Part shown: in pieces, positions 44,225 to 52,963 of the stretch
Layout of the letters: each line of letters opens with the position of its first letter
Position numbering within the stretch: the first letter of the stretch is position 1
NCBI GenBank assembly: GCA_902168115.1
Contig: CABHPB010000072.1
Location: 155,695 to 219,694 of the forward strand
Direction: 5' to 3'
Length of the DNA stretch: 64,000 nucleotides
Source of the DNA: an uncultured Methylopila sp.
GTDB taxonomy: Bacteria > Pseudomonadota > Alphaproteobacteria > Rhizobiales > Methylopilaceae
Program-made: the position numbers and the translations under genes
Notes under the pieces: generated by a model
What the model saw: the letters and a program-made list of their open reading frames with translations, nothing else
Told to the model about the DNA's origin: nothing
The model's database searches: none

Positions 44225-45991
44225 TCACTTCACGCTGACCGCCACGCTCTCCGCGCCGAACAGGAACGGCCAGCGCCGGTCCACGCCCTCGAAGCGCAGA
44301 TAGACGCGGAACTGGCCGGGGTCCGAGGGCGGCTTTTCCTTCGGCGCCGTCACGAACACGCGGAACCGGGCCTTTGCGCCCTTCTTCGCGGTCCAGGGCG
44401 CGGCGAAGTCCTTCGGGCCCGCGCACTTGTCGCGCTTGTCGAGCCTGCAGACCGACATCCCGTATCGCTGGTCCGGGTCTGAGGCGTCGAAGGGATAGAC
44501 GTAGACCGGCCGCGCGCTGACCTCCGCCGCCCTCAGCGTGTTGACCGCCGCGACGTCGAAGCTGGCCTGTCCGCCATTCGGCACGGCGAGCTTGCCGGCG
44601 CCGTCGATCCGGGCGTCGATCTCGGTATAGACGCCGGAGCCGTCGACATTGACGTCGAGCGTGTTCAGCAGGTCGCGCTCGGGCGGCTGCCGGTTGACGC
44701 AGCGCATCTCGAGTTCGTCGCCGAGGCCGAAAGCAGGGTCGCCGAGCCGCGGCGCCATGCTCGCGACCTCGACCTCGAGGCCCTGGGAGGCGCCGGCGGG
44801 AATGTCCGCCGCCTCGCCCCATTCGCCCGCCGGCTTCCCGGACTTGGCGTCGACCTTTCGGAAGCGCGTCAGGACGTTGCGGAAGTTCGACTGGAACGTC
44901 CGGAAGCCGCAGCCGCGCGCCTCCTCGCTCCCCATGTTGCGGACCTTCACCTTGAAGCTCAGCGGCTCGTTCAGGTCGCCAGCCCGGAACCTGTCCGCCG
45001 CCGACATCGCCAGTCCCTCCGGCGCCCCGTTGGGATCGCCGAGGAACACGCTCGCGCGCTTCTCGATGCTGTCGATGGCCTTGCCGCCCGCGACGGAGGC
45101 GAAGGCGAAGGCGCCGGTTTCCATGACGCCCGCCGTGTTGGTGAAATCGCGGCCCGGGAAGGTGACGACGGCGAGCGCGCCCGGCGCGATCGTCACCGGC
45201 AGAGGGTTGGCGAAGAAGCGCGGCAACGTGGTCGAGGGCGTGACCTTCACCGCCGTCTTCGCGCTGTTGTGCAGGATGAAGGTCGCGCTCGGGCAGGGTC
45301 GCTGCTCGCAGACATAGTCGCGGTTCTGCATCGTCGCGCCGGCCGTGGTCGACAGCAGGAAGGCGGAGACGCCGCCGTCGGGCCCGAATGCGGTCGCAGT
45401 CAGGGCGATGCGGTCGGTCTCGGCGCCGTCCTGTCCGCCGATCTGGACCTGGTAGTGACGGTTCTTCTCGAGATCGACCGTGACGAGGCTCCAGCGGCGG
45501 CCGATCCCCGGCACGGGCGCGTCGTCGTTCCCGCGCAGGAAATCGTAGGAGACCTTGCCGCTCTTCTTCACGTCGACGCCGTAGACGGCGAGCACCGTGT
45601 CGATGTCGGCGCCGAAGGTGTGGAAGGTGACGCGGGCCGGCTTCACCGGGTCGAAATGTCCCCAGACGGTCTTCTGCATCCGCCCGCCAAAGCTCGGCTC
45701 GTTCGCGCGCGTGTCGGCGCCGAGGTTGCTGAGGATGTAGGTCGCCGTACGCGGCGAGACGTCGGCGGCGGTTCCCGCTCGGGCGTCGTTCTCCTGCTTC
45801 GGGGCGAACGGCGTCCCGATCAGCAGCGCAAGGCAGTTGCGGGTGACGACGTCGAAGGGCGGTTTGCTGTCGGCGTTCAGCCGCGCCAGGCAGTCGTTGA
45901 ACGTGCCGCTGTCGGCGGCCCGAGCCGGCGCTGAGACAATCGCGCCGAGTACGACCGCGCAGGCGGCCGACGTCCAGCATTCACGCCCCAT
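44225..45991 (-). CDS. Large secreted protein of unknown function
   Basis: 588 residues. Signal peptide MGRECWTSAACAVVLGAIVSAPARA precedes ADSGTFNDCLARLN. The body is rich in beta-strands and has about eight cysteines (CLARL, NCLALL, CEQRPC, GCGF, CVNRQ, CRLDKRDKC). VTFHTFGADIDTVLAVYG and RRWSLVTVDLEKNRHYQVQIGGQDGAETDRIALTATAFG resemble carbohydrate-binding or pre-peptidase-type modules, judged by eye. No catalytic motif found. GC-rich like its neighbours. It is convergent with the dehydratase. Confidence 0.75.
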   Translation of the reverse strand: MGRECWTSAACAVVLGAIVSAPARAADSGTFNDCLARLNADSKPPFDVVTRNCLALLIGTPFAPKQENDARAGTAADVSPRTATYILSNLGADTRANEPSFGGRMQKTVWGHFDPVKPARVTFHTFGADIDTVLAVYGVDVKKSGKVSYDFLRGNDDAPVPGIGRRWSLVTVDLEKNRHYQVQIGGQDGAETDRIALTATAFGPDGGVSAFLLSTTAGATMQNRDYVCEQRPCPSATFILHNSAKTAVKVTPSTTLPRFFANPLPVTIAPGALAVVTFPGRDFTNTAGVMETGAFAFASVAGGKAIDSIEKRASVFLGDPNGAPEGLAMSAADRFRAGDLNEPLSFKVKVRNMGSEEARGCGFRTFQSNFRNVLTRFRKVDAKSGKPAGEWGEAADIPAGASQGLEVEVASMAPRLGDPAFGLGDELEMRCVNRQPPERDLLNTLDVNVDGSGVYTEIDARIDGAGKLAVPNGGQASFDVAAVNTLRAAEVSARPVYVYPFDASDPDQRYGMSVCRLDKRDKCAGPKDFAAPWTAKKGAKARFRVFVTAPKEKPPSDPGQFRVYLRFEGVDRRWPFLFGAESVAVSVK

Positions 45992-46122
45992 CGCCGCGCT
46001 CCTCGTCTCGCGGTGTCACGTCAGGTATGCGCATCGTCCGGTCGGGGACGCCGACGATAGCAAAGCCCGCGCGGCCCGGCATCCGTCGAACTCCGGACGC
46101 GGACGCAAGTTTTGCGCAGGCG

Positions 46123-46677
46123 TCAGGCGCGCCGGCGGCTGAGCCGCGGCCGCCAGACGCCCAGCACGACGTTGGCGGTCGCGACCGCGAGCAGCACCCA
46201 GAGCGTGCCCTGCTCGGCCGCGAGCGAGAGGCCGAGCGTCGAAGCGTCGGCCTGTCCGGCGAGCGCCCTGGCGCTCTGCGCGGCCTCCTGCTGCATCGGT
46301 CCGAGCACGCGCGCGAAGCCGCCCTCGAAGATCAGGATTCCGGTCGCCGCCTTCGCCCAGGCCCAGCCGGCGTTGTGGAAGGCGCGCGTCACGGCGATCG
46401 CGGCGAGGCCAGCGATCAGCGTCAGCGCGAGCGAGGGGAAGAAGATCCAGGTCGCGATCTGGCCCATCGCGCCGCGCATCAGCGCGTATTCGGCCAGCGA
46501 GGTCGGCGGCGGCGCGAGCCTGAGAAGCACGATGAGCGCCGCCATCGAGCCCATCAGTCCGATCGCCCCCATGGTGTGGAGGAATTTGAGAAGGCGTCGC
46601 AATGGCGTCGACCGCTTGCCTGTCCCTCGATCTACGAGCGTGGCGTGGCGCCGGTTCAGGACGCGCCGCTCGCTCAC
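46123..46677 (-). CDS. DUF2269-like integral membrane protein, GTG start
   Basis: 184 residues, four hydrophobic segments: LLKFLHTMGAIGLMGSMAALIVLLRL, IATWIFFPSLALTLIAGLAAIAV, AGWAWAKAATGILIFEGG and TLWVLLAVATANVVLGVW. The layout is that of DUF2269-like predicted membrane proteins. Its GTG start overlaps the stop of the LysR gene as GTGA, so it should be co-translated with that regulator. The connection may be incidental or it may be a regulator-linked transport or sensing protein; function unknown. Confidence 0.75.
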   Translation of the reverse strand: MSERRVLNRRHATLVDRGTGKRSTPLRRLLKFLHTMGAIGLMGSMAALIVLLRLAPPPTSLAEYALMRGAMGQIATWIFFPSLALTLIAGLAAIAVTRAFHNAGWAWAKAATGILIFEGGFARVLGPMQQEAAQSARALAGQADASTLGLSLAAEQGTLWVLLAVATANVVLGVWRPRLSRRRA

Positions 46678-47567
46678 GCCGGCGGCGCGTGCTCCAGCAG
46701 CACCGCAAGCGCCCGCTCCGCCGCCGGGTTCTCGTCGTCCGTCCGCCACACCGCCGAGAGCTGGGCGAGGCCTTCGCCCGGTCCCTTGATCGGCCGGTAG
46801 GCGACGCCCTCGAACCTCAGCTGCCGCGCCGCCTCCGGGACCAGAGCGAGGCCGAGCCCGATCCGCACCAGCGCGAGCACCGAATGGATCTGGCTGACAT
46901 GCTGGGTGATCGCCGGCTGGATCCCCGCCGCGCCGAACTGGCCGAGCACGAGGTCGTGGAAATACCGGGCCTCGAAGGGCGAGTAGCTGATGACCGGCTC
47001 GCCGCCGAGTTCGGTCAGCTCGATCGAGTCCCGCGCGGTCAGCCGGTGGTCCTCGGCGAGCGCGACGACCATCGGCTCCTTGAGCACGATGCGCGAGCGG
47101 AAGGTCGCGCGGCGCACCGGCGGGCGCACCAGCGCGATGTCGAGCCGGCCCGAGGCGAGAGCGTCGAGCTGCGCCGACGTCACGGCCTCCCGCAGCACCA
47201 GATCGACGTTGGGAAGGCGCTCGCGCAGCGTGCGCACGATGCGCGGCAGGAATTCGTAGCCGGACGCGGCGGTGAAGCCGATCGTCACCGCGCCGGCGTC
47301 GCCGGAACCGATGCGCCGGATCGACATGGCGGCGCCTTCGGCGAGCTGCAGCAGCCGCCGCGCCTCGGGCAGGAAGGCGCGCCCGGAGGGGGTTAGCGCC
47401 ACGCGACGGTTCGAACGGTCGAACAGCCGCGCGTCGAGCAGATGTTCGAGCAGCTGGATCTGCCGGCTGAGCGGCGGCTGGGTCATGTTCAGCCGCTTCG
47501 CCGCCCGCCCGAAATGCAGCTCCTCGGCGACGGCCACGAAGCAGCGCAGATGGTTGAACTCGAACAT
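46674..47567 (-). CDS. LysR family regulator, divergent from the TctC binding protein
   Basis: 297 residues. The DNA-binding domain MFEFNHLRCFVAVAEELHFGRAAKRLNMTQPPLSRQIQLLEHLLDARLFDRSNRRVALTP is close to that of the LysR at 41956-42861. The effector domain carries the usual VRIGLGLALVPEAARQ end. It is divergent from the TctC gene by 154 bases, so it is a likely local regulator responding to the ligand of that transporter. It is coupled to the downstream membrane protein. Confidence 0.9.
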   Translation of the reverse strand: MFEFNHLRCFVAVAEELHFGRAAKRLNMTQPPLSRQIQLLEHLLDARLFDRSNRRVALTPSGRAFLPEARRLLQLAEGAAMSIRRIGSGDAGAVTIGFTAASGYEFLPRIVRTLRERLPNVDLVLREAVTSAQLDALASGRLDIALVRPPVRRATFRSRIVLKEPMVVALAEDHRLTARDSIELTELGGEPVISYSPFEARYFHDLVLGQFGAAGIQPAITQHVSQIHSVLALVRIGLGLALVPEAARQLRFEGVAYRPIKGPGEGLAQLSAVWRTDDENPAAERALAVLLEHAPPA

Positions 47568-47721
47568 CGCCGCGTCCGCAGGTTCGATCCACTAACCGCA
47601 TCAAACGATGCCGTCTCTGGTTTAGACCGGCATCGCTCGCGCGACTAGCGTGACCGTCACAAACGAGGCGCCCCCAAGAAGCGCCCGTGAAGGAGATGCT
47701 TTGAGAGGAGGACGCGCCGCG

Positions 47722-48699
47722 ATGCGCATCATTCATGCTTTGACGACCGCCGTCGCCATCGTCGCGTCGGCGCTCCCGGTCGCCCCGGTCCTGGCGGCCG
47801 GCTATCCCGAGCGGCCGATCACGGTCGTGGTCCCGTTCCCGCCCGGCGGCGCCTCGGACCAGGCCGCCCGCGTCGTGCAGGCGGAGTTCGAGAAGAACCT
47901 CGGCGGCAACGTCGTCATCGAGAACCGTCCCGGCGCGACCGGCAACACCGGCGCCGGCGCCGTGGCCCGCTCCACGCCGGACGGCTACACGCTGCTCTGC
48001 GCGGCGCTCTCGGTCTGGTCGATCAACCCGGCGCTGTTCAAGGGCCTCAACTACGACGCCGCGAAGGACTTCGACCTCCTCACCGTCGCGGTCCGCACGC
48101 CGAACGTGCTGGTCACCCGCAAGGACTTTCCGGCCAAGGACGTCAAGTCGCTGATCGAGTACCTGAAGGCCAACCCGGACAAGGTGACCTTCCCAAGCTC
48201 GGGCTCCGGCTCGTCCGACCACCTGACCGCCGAGCTGTTCTGGCAGAAGACCGGCACGACCGGGAACCACATTCCCTACAAGGGCGGCGGACCGGCCATC
48301 ACCGATCTCGTCGGCGGCCAGACGGACGTCTCGTTCCAGAATCTCGGCAACATCTATCCCTTCATCTCGACGGGCAAGGTGAACGCGCTCGCGGTCACCA
48401 GCGCCGAGCGGCACCCGATGCTGCCGGATGTGCCGACGCTGAAGGAGCTCGGCTATGACGGCCTCGAGGTCTATTCCTGGCAGGCCATCGGCGCGCCGAA
48501 GGGCGTCGACCCGGCGATCAAGGCCAAGATCGAGGAGGCGCTGATCAAGGCGCTCAAGACCGAGACCGTGGTCAAGGCCTTCGCCAAGACCGGCTTCGAC
48601 GTCGTCGCCAGCTCCGAGGCCGACTCCGAGGCTTTTCAGGCCAAGGAGATCGCCCGCTGGAAGCAGGTCGTCGAGGAAGGCAAGATCCCGTCGCCGTAG
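47722..48699 (+). CDS. Tripartite tricarboxylate transporter substrate-binding protein (TctC/Bug family)
   Basis: 325 residues. Signal peptide MRIIHALTTAVAIVASALPVAPVLA, then GYPERPITVVVPFPPGGASDQAARVVQAEF, the Bug/TctC start. ENRPGATGNTGAGAVARSTPDGYTLL and KYKGGGPAITDLVGGQTDVSF-like loops are characteristic. It is a periplasmic binding protein for a small carboxylate. TctA and TctB permease genes are missing from the window, so it is an orphan Bug protein that may pair with a distant permease or serve signalling. GAGGAGG precedes the ATG. Confidence 0.92.
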   Translation: MRIIHALTTAVAIVASALPVAPVLAAGYPERPITVVVPFPPGGASDQAARVVQAEFEKNLGGNVVIENRPGATGNTGAGAVARSTPDGYTLLCAALSVWSINPALFKGLNYDAAKDFDLLTVAVRTPNVLVTRKDFPAKDVKSLIEYLKANPDKVTFPSSGSGSSDHLTAELFWQKTGTTGNHIPYKGGGPAITDLVGGQTDVSFQNLGNIYPFISTGKVNALAVTSAERHPMLPDVPTLKELGYDGLEVYSWQAIGAPKGVDPAIKAKIEEALIKALKTETVVKAFAKTGFDVVASSEADSEAFQAKEIARWKQVVEEGKIPSP

Positions 48700-48770
48700 G
48701 ACTCGATCGCGATCGGAAACATGCGGGCGGGGCAGGAATGCCTCGCCCGCTTTCCGTTTCAGGGATGCGG

Positions 48771-50666
48771 TCAGTCGCGCGCGATCTTGCCCGCGACCTC
48801 GGAGGTGCCGAGGACGACGTCCGCGCCGGACTTCGCCGAGATGACCACGCGGTAGCCCTCGGGCTTCTTGCCGACCTGCGAGAGGTTCACCGGGATCGAG
48901 ACGCGCTTGATCGAGTTGTCGTTGTCGAACTGCGCGTCGATCGGGATCCTGGCGAACTTGACCTGCCCGGACGGCAGCTTCGCCTTGCCGAACACCTTGC
49001 CGTCGACCGACGAGCCCTTCCTGGCCTCCTCGATCTTCCACTTCACGGTCACCGGCCCGTCGCCCTTGCCGAAGCGGATGACGTGGAAGTCGAGCGTGTC
49101 GTCGTCCTTCCTGGACTTGCCCCTGACGACGCCGAGCGGGTGCACGAAGACGAGCGAGCCGGCGACGTCGACCGTTCCGCCGCCATCGGCGACGTTCAGC
49201 ACGCCGTCCTTGCCGACGCCCGCCGGCCCTGAGGTGGTGCGGGCGGCGTCGACGCCGTCCCGGCCGGAAGCGCCCCTCTGGGTCGCGGGGACGCGGCCGT
49301 AGTTGGCCGGGAAGTCGATCACCCCGTCGGCCGGCTTATGCTTCACCGCCTCGGCCGTATAGGACGGGTCGTTCCACTCCTTGATGCCGGGGCAATAGGA
49401 GAAGGCCTTTACGCGGCTGTCGCCGTAGAGGCCGCCCTGTCCGCCCTCGCCGTTGACGAAGGGAGTCGAGCCCGCGGTCGTGGCGGAGGCGGGCGTGGCC
49501 TTGCCCGCGGCGCCGACGGCGGCCGTTCCTTCCGCCGCGCCGAGGTTGAGCAGCGCGGTGGCGGCGCTTCCGCCGGCCCCCATCCTGCCGTCCGGCCCGC
49601 GATCGCCGCCGTCCGCCCCGGCGCCGCCGATTCCGACCCGGGTCGGCGTGTAGCGGATCCAGTGACCGAGAACCGAGGCGTTCGGTCTCGGCCGCCAGTA
49701 GAAGCTGGTCACGATCGCGGTGGTGTAGAGCGCGGAGCCTCCCGGGCCGCCGAGCCCTCCGGGCCGCCCGTCGCCGCCGGGGCCGCGCTGTCCGCCGCGC
49801 CCGGCGATCGCCGTGGCGCCGCGGCCGATGAGGTAGCCCGCGAGCCGGCCGCCGAAGGTCACGTCGACGAGGTGGAGTTCGCCCGAGGCCTCGTTGAGGA
49901 TCATTCCCGCCGCATGGCCGCCGTCGCCGCCGTCGCCGCCCGCCGCGCCGTCGCCGCCGGGCGCGCCGTTGGCGCCGTCCTGGATGATCGGGTTGTCCGA
50001 GATGACGTCGCCGGGCGACGCGCCGACGCCCTTGCCGCCCTTGCCGCCGTAGCCGCCCCAGCCGCCCGGGCCGCCGAAGCCGCCTGTGCCGGCGATGGCG
50101 TAGCCGCCGCCGAAGCCGACGCGCACGAGGGTGAGCTTGCCGTAGTTCCGGATCATACCCGCGGCGTTCTCGCCGCTGGTGGCGTTCGTGCCGGGCTTGC
50201 CGTCTCCGCCGGGGCCGCCATTGGTGGGCTTCGTCACCCCCGTGCCGCTGTTGACGCCGTCCTTGCCGGCGAGACCCTGCATGCCGTCTGCGCCGGTGAC
50301 GCCGCCCACGCCGTTTTCGCCCGAGCCGCTGCCCGAGTAGAAGTCGATCCCGATCACGGTGACGTCCGAGCCGGCGCCGATCACCGCCTTCGTGTCGAAG
50401 CCGTTGCTGAGATACACGTTGGCGATCCCGTCGTCGTCGATGTCGCCGGTGATCACGAGCGGCGCCTTCGGGTGGATGTCGAGAACCGACTTCATGCCGT
50501 GGAAGCCGACGCCGGCGCCGGCGAAGGTGATCCTGACGGGCTTGGAGCTGTCGTTCGCCTCGGCGACCGCCTCGCGCAGGCTGAGCTTGCCGTCCCTCGT
50601 GTCGATCACGTCTTCGGTGGTGGTCACCACCAGCGTGACGGCCGCGGCTGCGACGAGTGCGAACAT
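48771..50666 (-). CDS. CSLREA-domain, glycine-rich surface protein
   Basis: 631 residues. The N-terminus has a short hydrophobic start (MFALVAAAAVTLVVTT) and the CSLREA-type motif DGKLSLREAVAEAND, known from surface proteins with parallel beta-helix domains. Residues about 105-480 are a glycine-rich low-complexity region with many GGxGGxGG and GxG repeats (for example GTGGFGGPGGWGGYGGKGG), broken by blocks such as GMIRNYGKLTLVRVGFGG. The C-terminal 150 residues form a normal beta-rich domain (VHPLGVVRGKSRKDDDTLDFHVIRFG). It is probably secreted or cell-surface. Function unknown. Confidence 0.78.
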   Translation of the reverse strand: MFALVAAAAVTLVVTTTEDVIDTRDGKLSLREAVAEANDSSKPVRITFAGAGVGFHGMKSVLDIHPKAPLVITGDIDDDGIANVYLSNGFDTKAVIGAGSDVTVIGIDFYSGSGSGENGVGGVTGADGMQGLAGKDGVNSGTGVTKPTNGGPGGDGKPGTNATSGENAAGMIRNYGKLTLVRVGFGGGYAIAGTGGFGGPGGWGGYGGKGGKGVGASPGDVISDNPIIQDGANGAPGGDGAAGGDGGDGGHAAGMILNEASGELHLVDVTFGGRLAGYLIGRGATAIAGRGGQRGPGGDGRPGGLGGPGGSALYTTAIVTSFYWRPRPNASVLGHWIRYTPTRVGIGGAGADGGDRGPDGRMGAGGSAATALLNLGAAEGTAAVGAAGKATPASATTAGSTPFVNGEGGQGGLYGDSRVKAFSYCPGIKEWNDPSYTAEAVKHKPADGVIDFPANYGRVPATQRGASGRDGVDAARTTSGPAGVGKDGVLNVADGGGTVDVAGSLVFVHPLGVVRGKSRKDDDTLDFHVIRFGKGDGPVTVKWKIEEARKGSSVDGKVFGKAKLPSGQVKFARIPIDAQFDNDNSIKRVSIPVNLSQVGKKPEGYRVVISAKSGADVVLGTSEVAGKIARD

Positions 50667-50855
50667 CGGCGGGCTCTCACCTTGGGCGGGAGCGTCGATT
50701 TACGCCACGCCTAAAGTTTTCGTCAACTATTGCGACGGTATTGGCGAGGCTGCAGAAGTATAAGTAGATATACGTACGCTGGCTCGACCATCCGTCGGGG
50801 CGGAACGTCGCGTCCTCTGGTCAAGTCCCGCCCTGCGCACGATTTAACGCGCGCC

Positions 50856-52226
50856 ATGGCTTCCGATCGCGACGACGAACGCAACCGCCTCTCAGCCCGC
50901 GTGGGGCGTTACGCCCGCGTCGGCGCAAACGTCGGGGGCGTCGCGGCGCGGATCGCGACCGCGCAGCTCAGGGGCAGGGCGGCCGGGCGCGACCAGCGCG
51001 CCGCCGACCTCGCCGCGGCGCTCGGCGGGCTGAAGGGTCCGCTGATGAAGGTCGCGCAGCTGCTCGCGACCATTCCCGACGCGCTGCCGCCGGAATACGC
51101 GACCGAGCTCGCCCAGCTGCAGTCCGACGCGCCGCCGATGGGCTACGGCTTCGTCCGGCGCCGCATGGCGGCGGAGCTCGGGCCGGACTGGCTCGAAAAA
51201 TTCGGCTCGTTCGAAAAGGAGCCGGCGGCGGCGGCCTCGCTCGGCCAGGTCCATCGCGCGACGACGCTCGACGGCGAGCCGGTCGCGGTGAAGCTGCAAT
51301 ATCCCGACATGGCCTCGGCGGTGGAGGCCGATCTCGGCCAGCTGCGCCTGCTGTTCGACATCCGCCGGCGGTTCGACCCCTCGATCGACACCAGCCAGAT
51401 CGTCCAGGAGATCGGCGCCCGCATCCGCGAGGAGCTCGACTACACCCGCGAGGCGCGCCACGCCGGTCTCTACGCCCTGATGCTGGGCGACACGCCCGAG
51501 GTGCGCGTTCCCGGCGTCCATCCCGGGCTCTCGACGCGGCGGCTGCTGACGCTGGACTGGCTCGACGGCCGAAAGCTGCTCGAGTTCAAGCAGGCGCCGC
51601 TGGAGGTCCGCAACCGGATCGCGGTCGCTATGTTCAAGGCCTGGTGGGGGCCGTTCTCGAGCCATGGCGTCATCCATGGCGACCCGCATCTCGGCAATTA
51701 CGCTGCATTCTCCGAAAACGGCGAGCCTCAGGGTATCAACCTGCTGGACTACGGCTGCATCCGGATCTTCCCACCGAGCTTCGTCGGCGGGGTGGTCGAT
51801 CTCTACGAAGGCCTGCGCGACGGCGACGAGGCGCGCGTCGTCCACGCCTACGAGGTCTGGGGCTTCAAGGGGCTGAAGCGCGAGCTGATCGACGTGCTCA
51901 ACATCTGGGCGCGCTTCATCTACGGCCCGCTGCTCGACGACCGCGTTCGCTCGATCGCCGACGGCGTCTCGCCCGGAGAATACGGGCGCAAGGAAGCCTT
52001 TCGCGTCGCGCAGGAGCTGAAGACGAAGGGGCCAGTGACGGTGCCGCGCGAGTTCGTCTTCATGGACCGCGCCGCGATCGGGCTCGGCGGCGTGTTCCTG
52101 CATCTGGCGGCGGAGCTCAACTTCTCGCAGCTGTTCCGCGACGCGATGGCGGACTTCTCGGTCGAGGCGGTCGCCCGGCGCCAGCAGTCGGCTTGCAAGG
52201 CCGTAGGGCTCGAGCCGGCGCTCTGA
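50856..52226 (+). CDS. ABC1/UbiB-type atypical kinase family protein
   Basis: 456 residues. The ABC1 motif region (GGLKGPLMKVAQLLATIPDALPPEYATELAQLQSDAPP) has KVAQ at residues 65-68, where the classic motif is KxGQ. The Ala-rich nucleotide loop AAAASLGQVHRA, the lysine in VAVKLQYPD, VIHGDPHLGNYA and the metal DYG (LLDYGCIRI) are present. Relatives act in ubiquinone synthesis or lipid homeostasis, with ATPase activity. The KVAQ form is seen in a rhizobial subgroup. ATG at 50856; earlier in-frame codons look unrelated. Confidence 0.88.
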   Translation: MASDRDDERNRLSARVGRYARVGANVGGVAARIATAQLRGRAAGRDQRAADLAAALGGLKGPLMKVAQLLATIPDALPPEYATELAQLQSDAPPMGYGFVRRRMAAELGPDWLEKFGSFEKEPAAAASLGQVHRATTLDGEPVAVKLQYPDMASAVEADLGQLRLLFDIRRRFDPSIDTSQIVQEIGARIREELDYTREARHAGLYALMLGDTPEVRVPGVHPGLSTRRLLTLDWLDGRKLLEFKQAPLEVRNRIAVAMFKAWWGPFSSHGVIHGDPHLGNYAAFSENGEPQGINLLDYGCIRIFPPSFVGGVVDLYEGLRDGDEARVVHAYEVWGFKGLKRELIDVLNIWARFIYGPLLDDRVRSIADGVSPGEYGRKEAFRVAQELKTKGPVTVPREFVFMDRAAIGLGGVFLHLAAELNFSQLFRDAMADFSVEAVARRQQSACKAVGLEPAL

Positions 52227-52448
52227 GCCGCGGACCTAACGTCGCATGGTGTGCGCCGCAGCGTCGGACTTTCGGGCAAGTTTGGCTGACGGCGGATTTT
52301 ATGCACGCGGAGGCGTCCCTAAGTCATTGACATCTCAGGAAATCGATATCTACTGGTATCTGGCATACCAGTCCTTTGGCTGATTGCCGGGCGCAATCGT
52401 TTCGGCTACATGCCGGTAAAAGCCTTCATTAAGCCGAGGAAAAGCCGC

Positions 52449-52742
52449 ATGGCCGAGCACGCCGCCCCGGAATACGCGACCGCCACCGGCAACGACTACG
52501 CCGAGCACGAAGCCACCTATTCGATGGTGATGAAGCTGTCGAAGGTCGCGACGGCTGCGATCATCCTGATCGTGATTTCGCTGGCGATCGGCGGCGTTTC
52601 CGGCGCGTGGGGCCTTGCGGGCCTCGGCATCGTGCTCGCGCTTGTCACCGGCGCCGTTTCCGGCATGAGCGAGAAGGGCAACCTCGCCCCGATCGTCGTC
52701 GCCGGCGTCGTGGTGGTCGGCCTCTACTTCCTCTTCCGCTAA
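52449..52742 (+). CDS. aa3-type cytochrome c oxidase subunit IV (small alphaproteobacterial type)
   Basis: 97 residues. An N-terminal cytoplasmic arm carries the family motif (MAEHAAPEYATATGNDYAEHEATYSMVMKLSKVATAAII), and one or two membrane helices follow. This small subunit stabilises the aa3 oxidase and is usually encoded just before pntAB in Hyphomicrobiales, as here. GAGGAAA lies eight bases upstream of this ATG. An upstream in-frame ATG at 52410 is less likely. Confidence 0.85.
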   Translation: MAEHAAPEYATATGNDYAEHEATYSMVMKLSKVATAAIILIVISLAIGGVSGAWGLAGLGIVLALVTGAVSGMSEKGNLAPIVVAGVVVVGLYFLFR

Positions 52743-52963
52743 ACGACCAACGGGGGCCTCGAAGGTCCCCGCGATTTCGACCGATAGGCGGGAGCCCTGC
52801 GAGGCAAGCGCGACGTCTTGCGACCACGGGCGCCCCGCGAGTTCAACGAGCGACAGTATTCGGGATCCGTCGCTCGCCCGCCAGGACTGCGCTTTCTCCA
52901 GAGGCCGTTTTATCCGACGATCCAGCGTCCCGAACGCCGACGACATCATCGTGAGGATCCGCA

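Noticed and set aside
46123..49041. A 972-residue open frame on the minus strand
   Set aside because: It runs antisense to the TctC gene and across the LysR gene in another frame. Its interior is low-complexity Arg/Gly/Ala text typical of antisense reading in GC-rich DNA. Only its last 184 residues, from GTG at 46677, look real.
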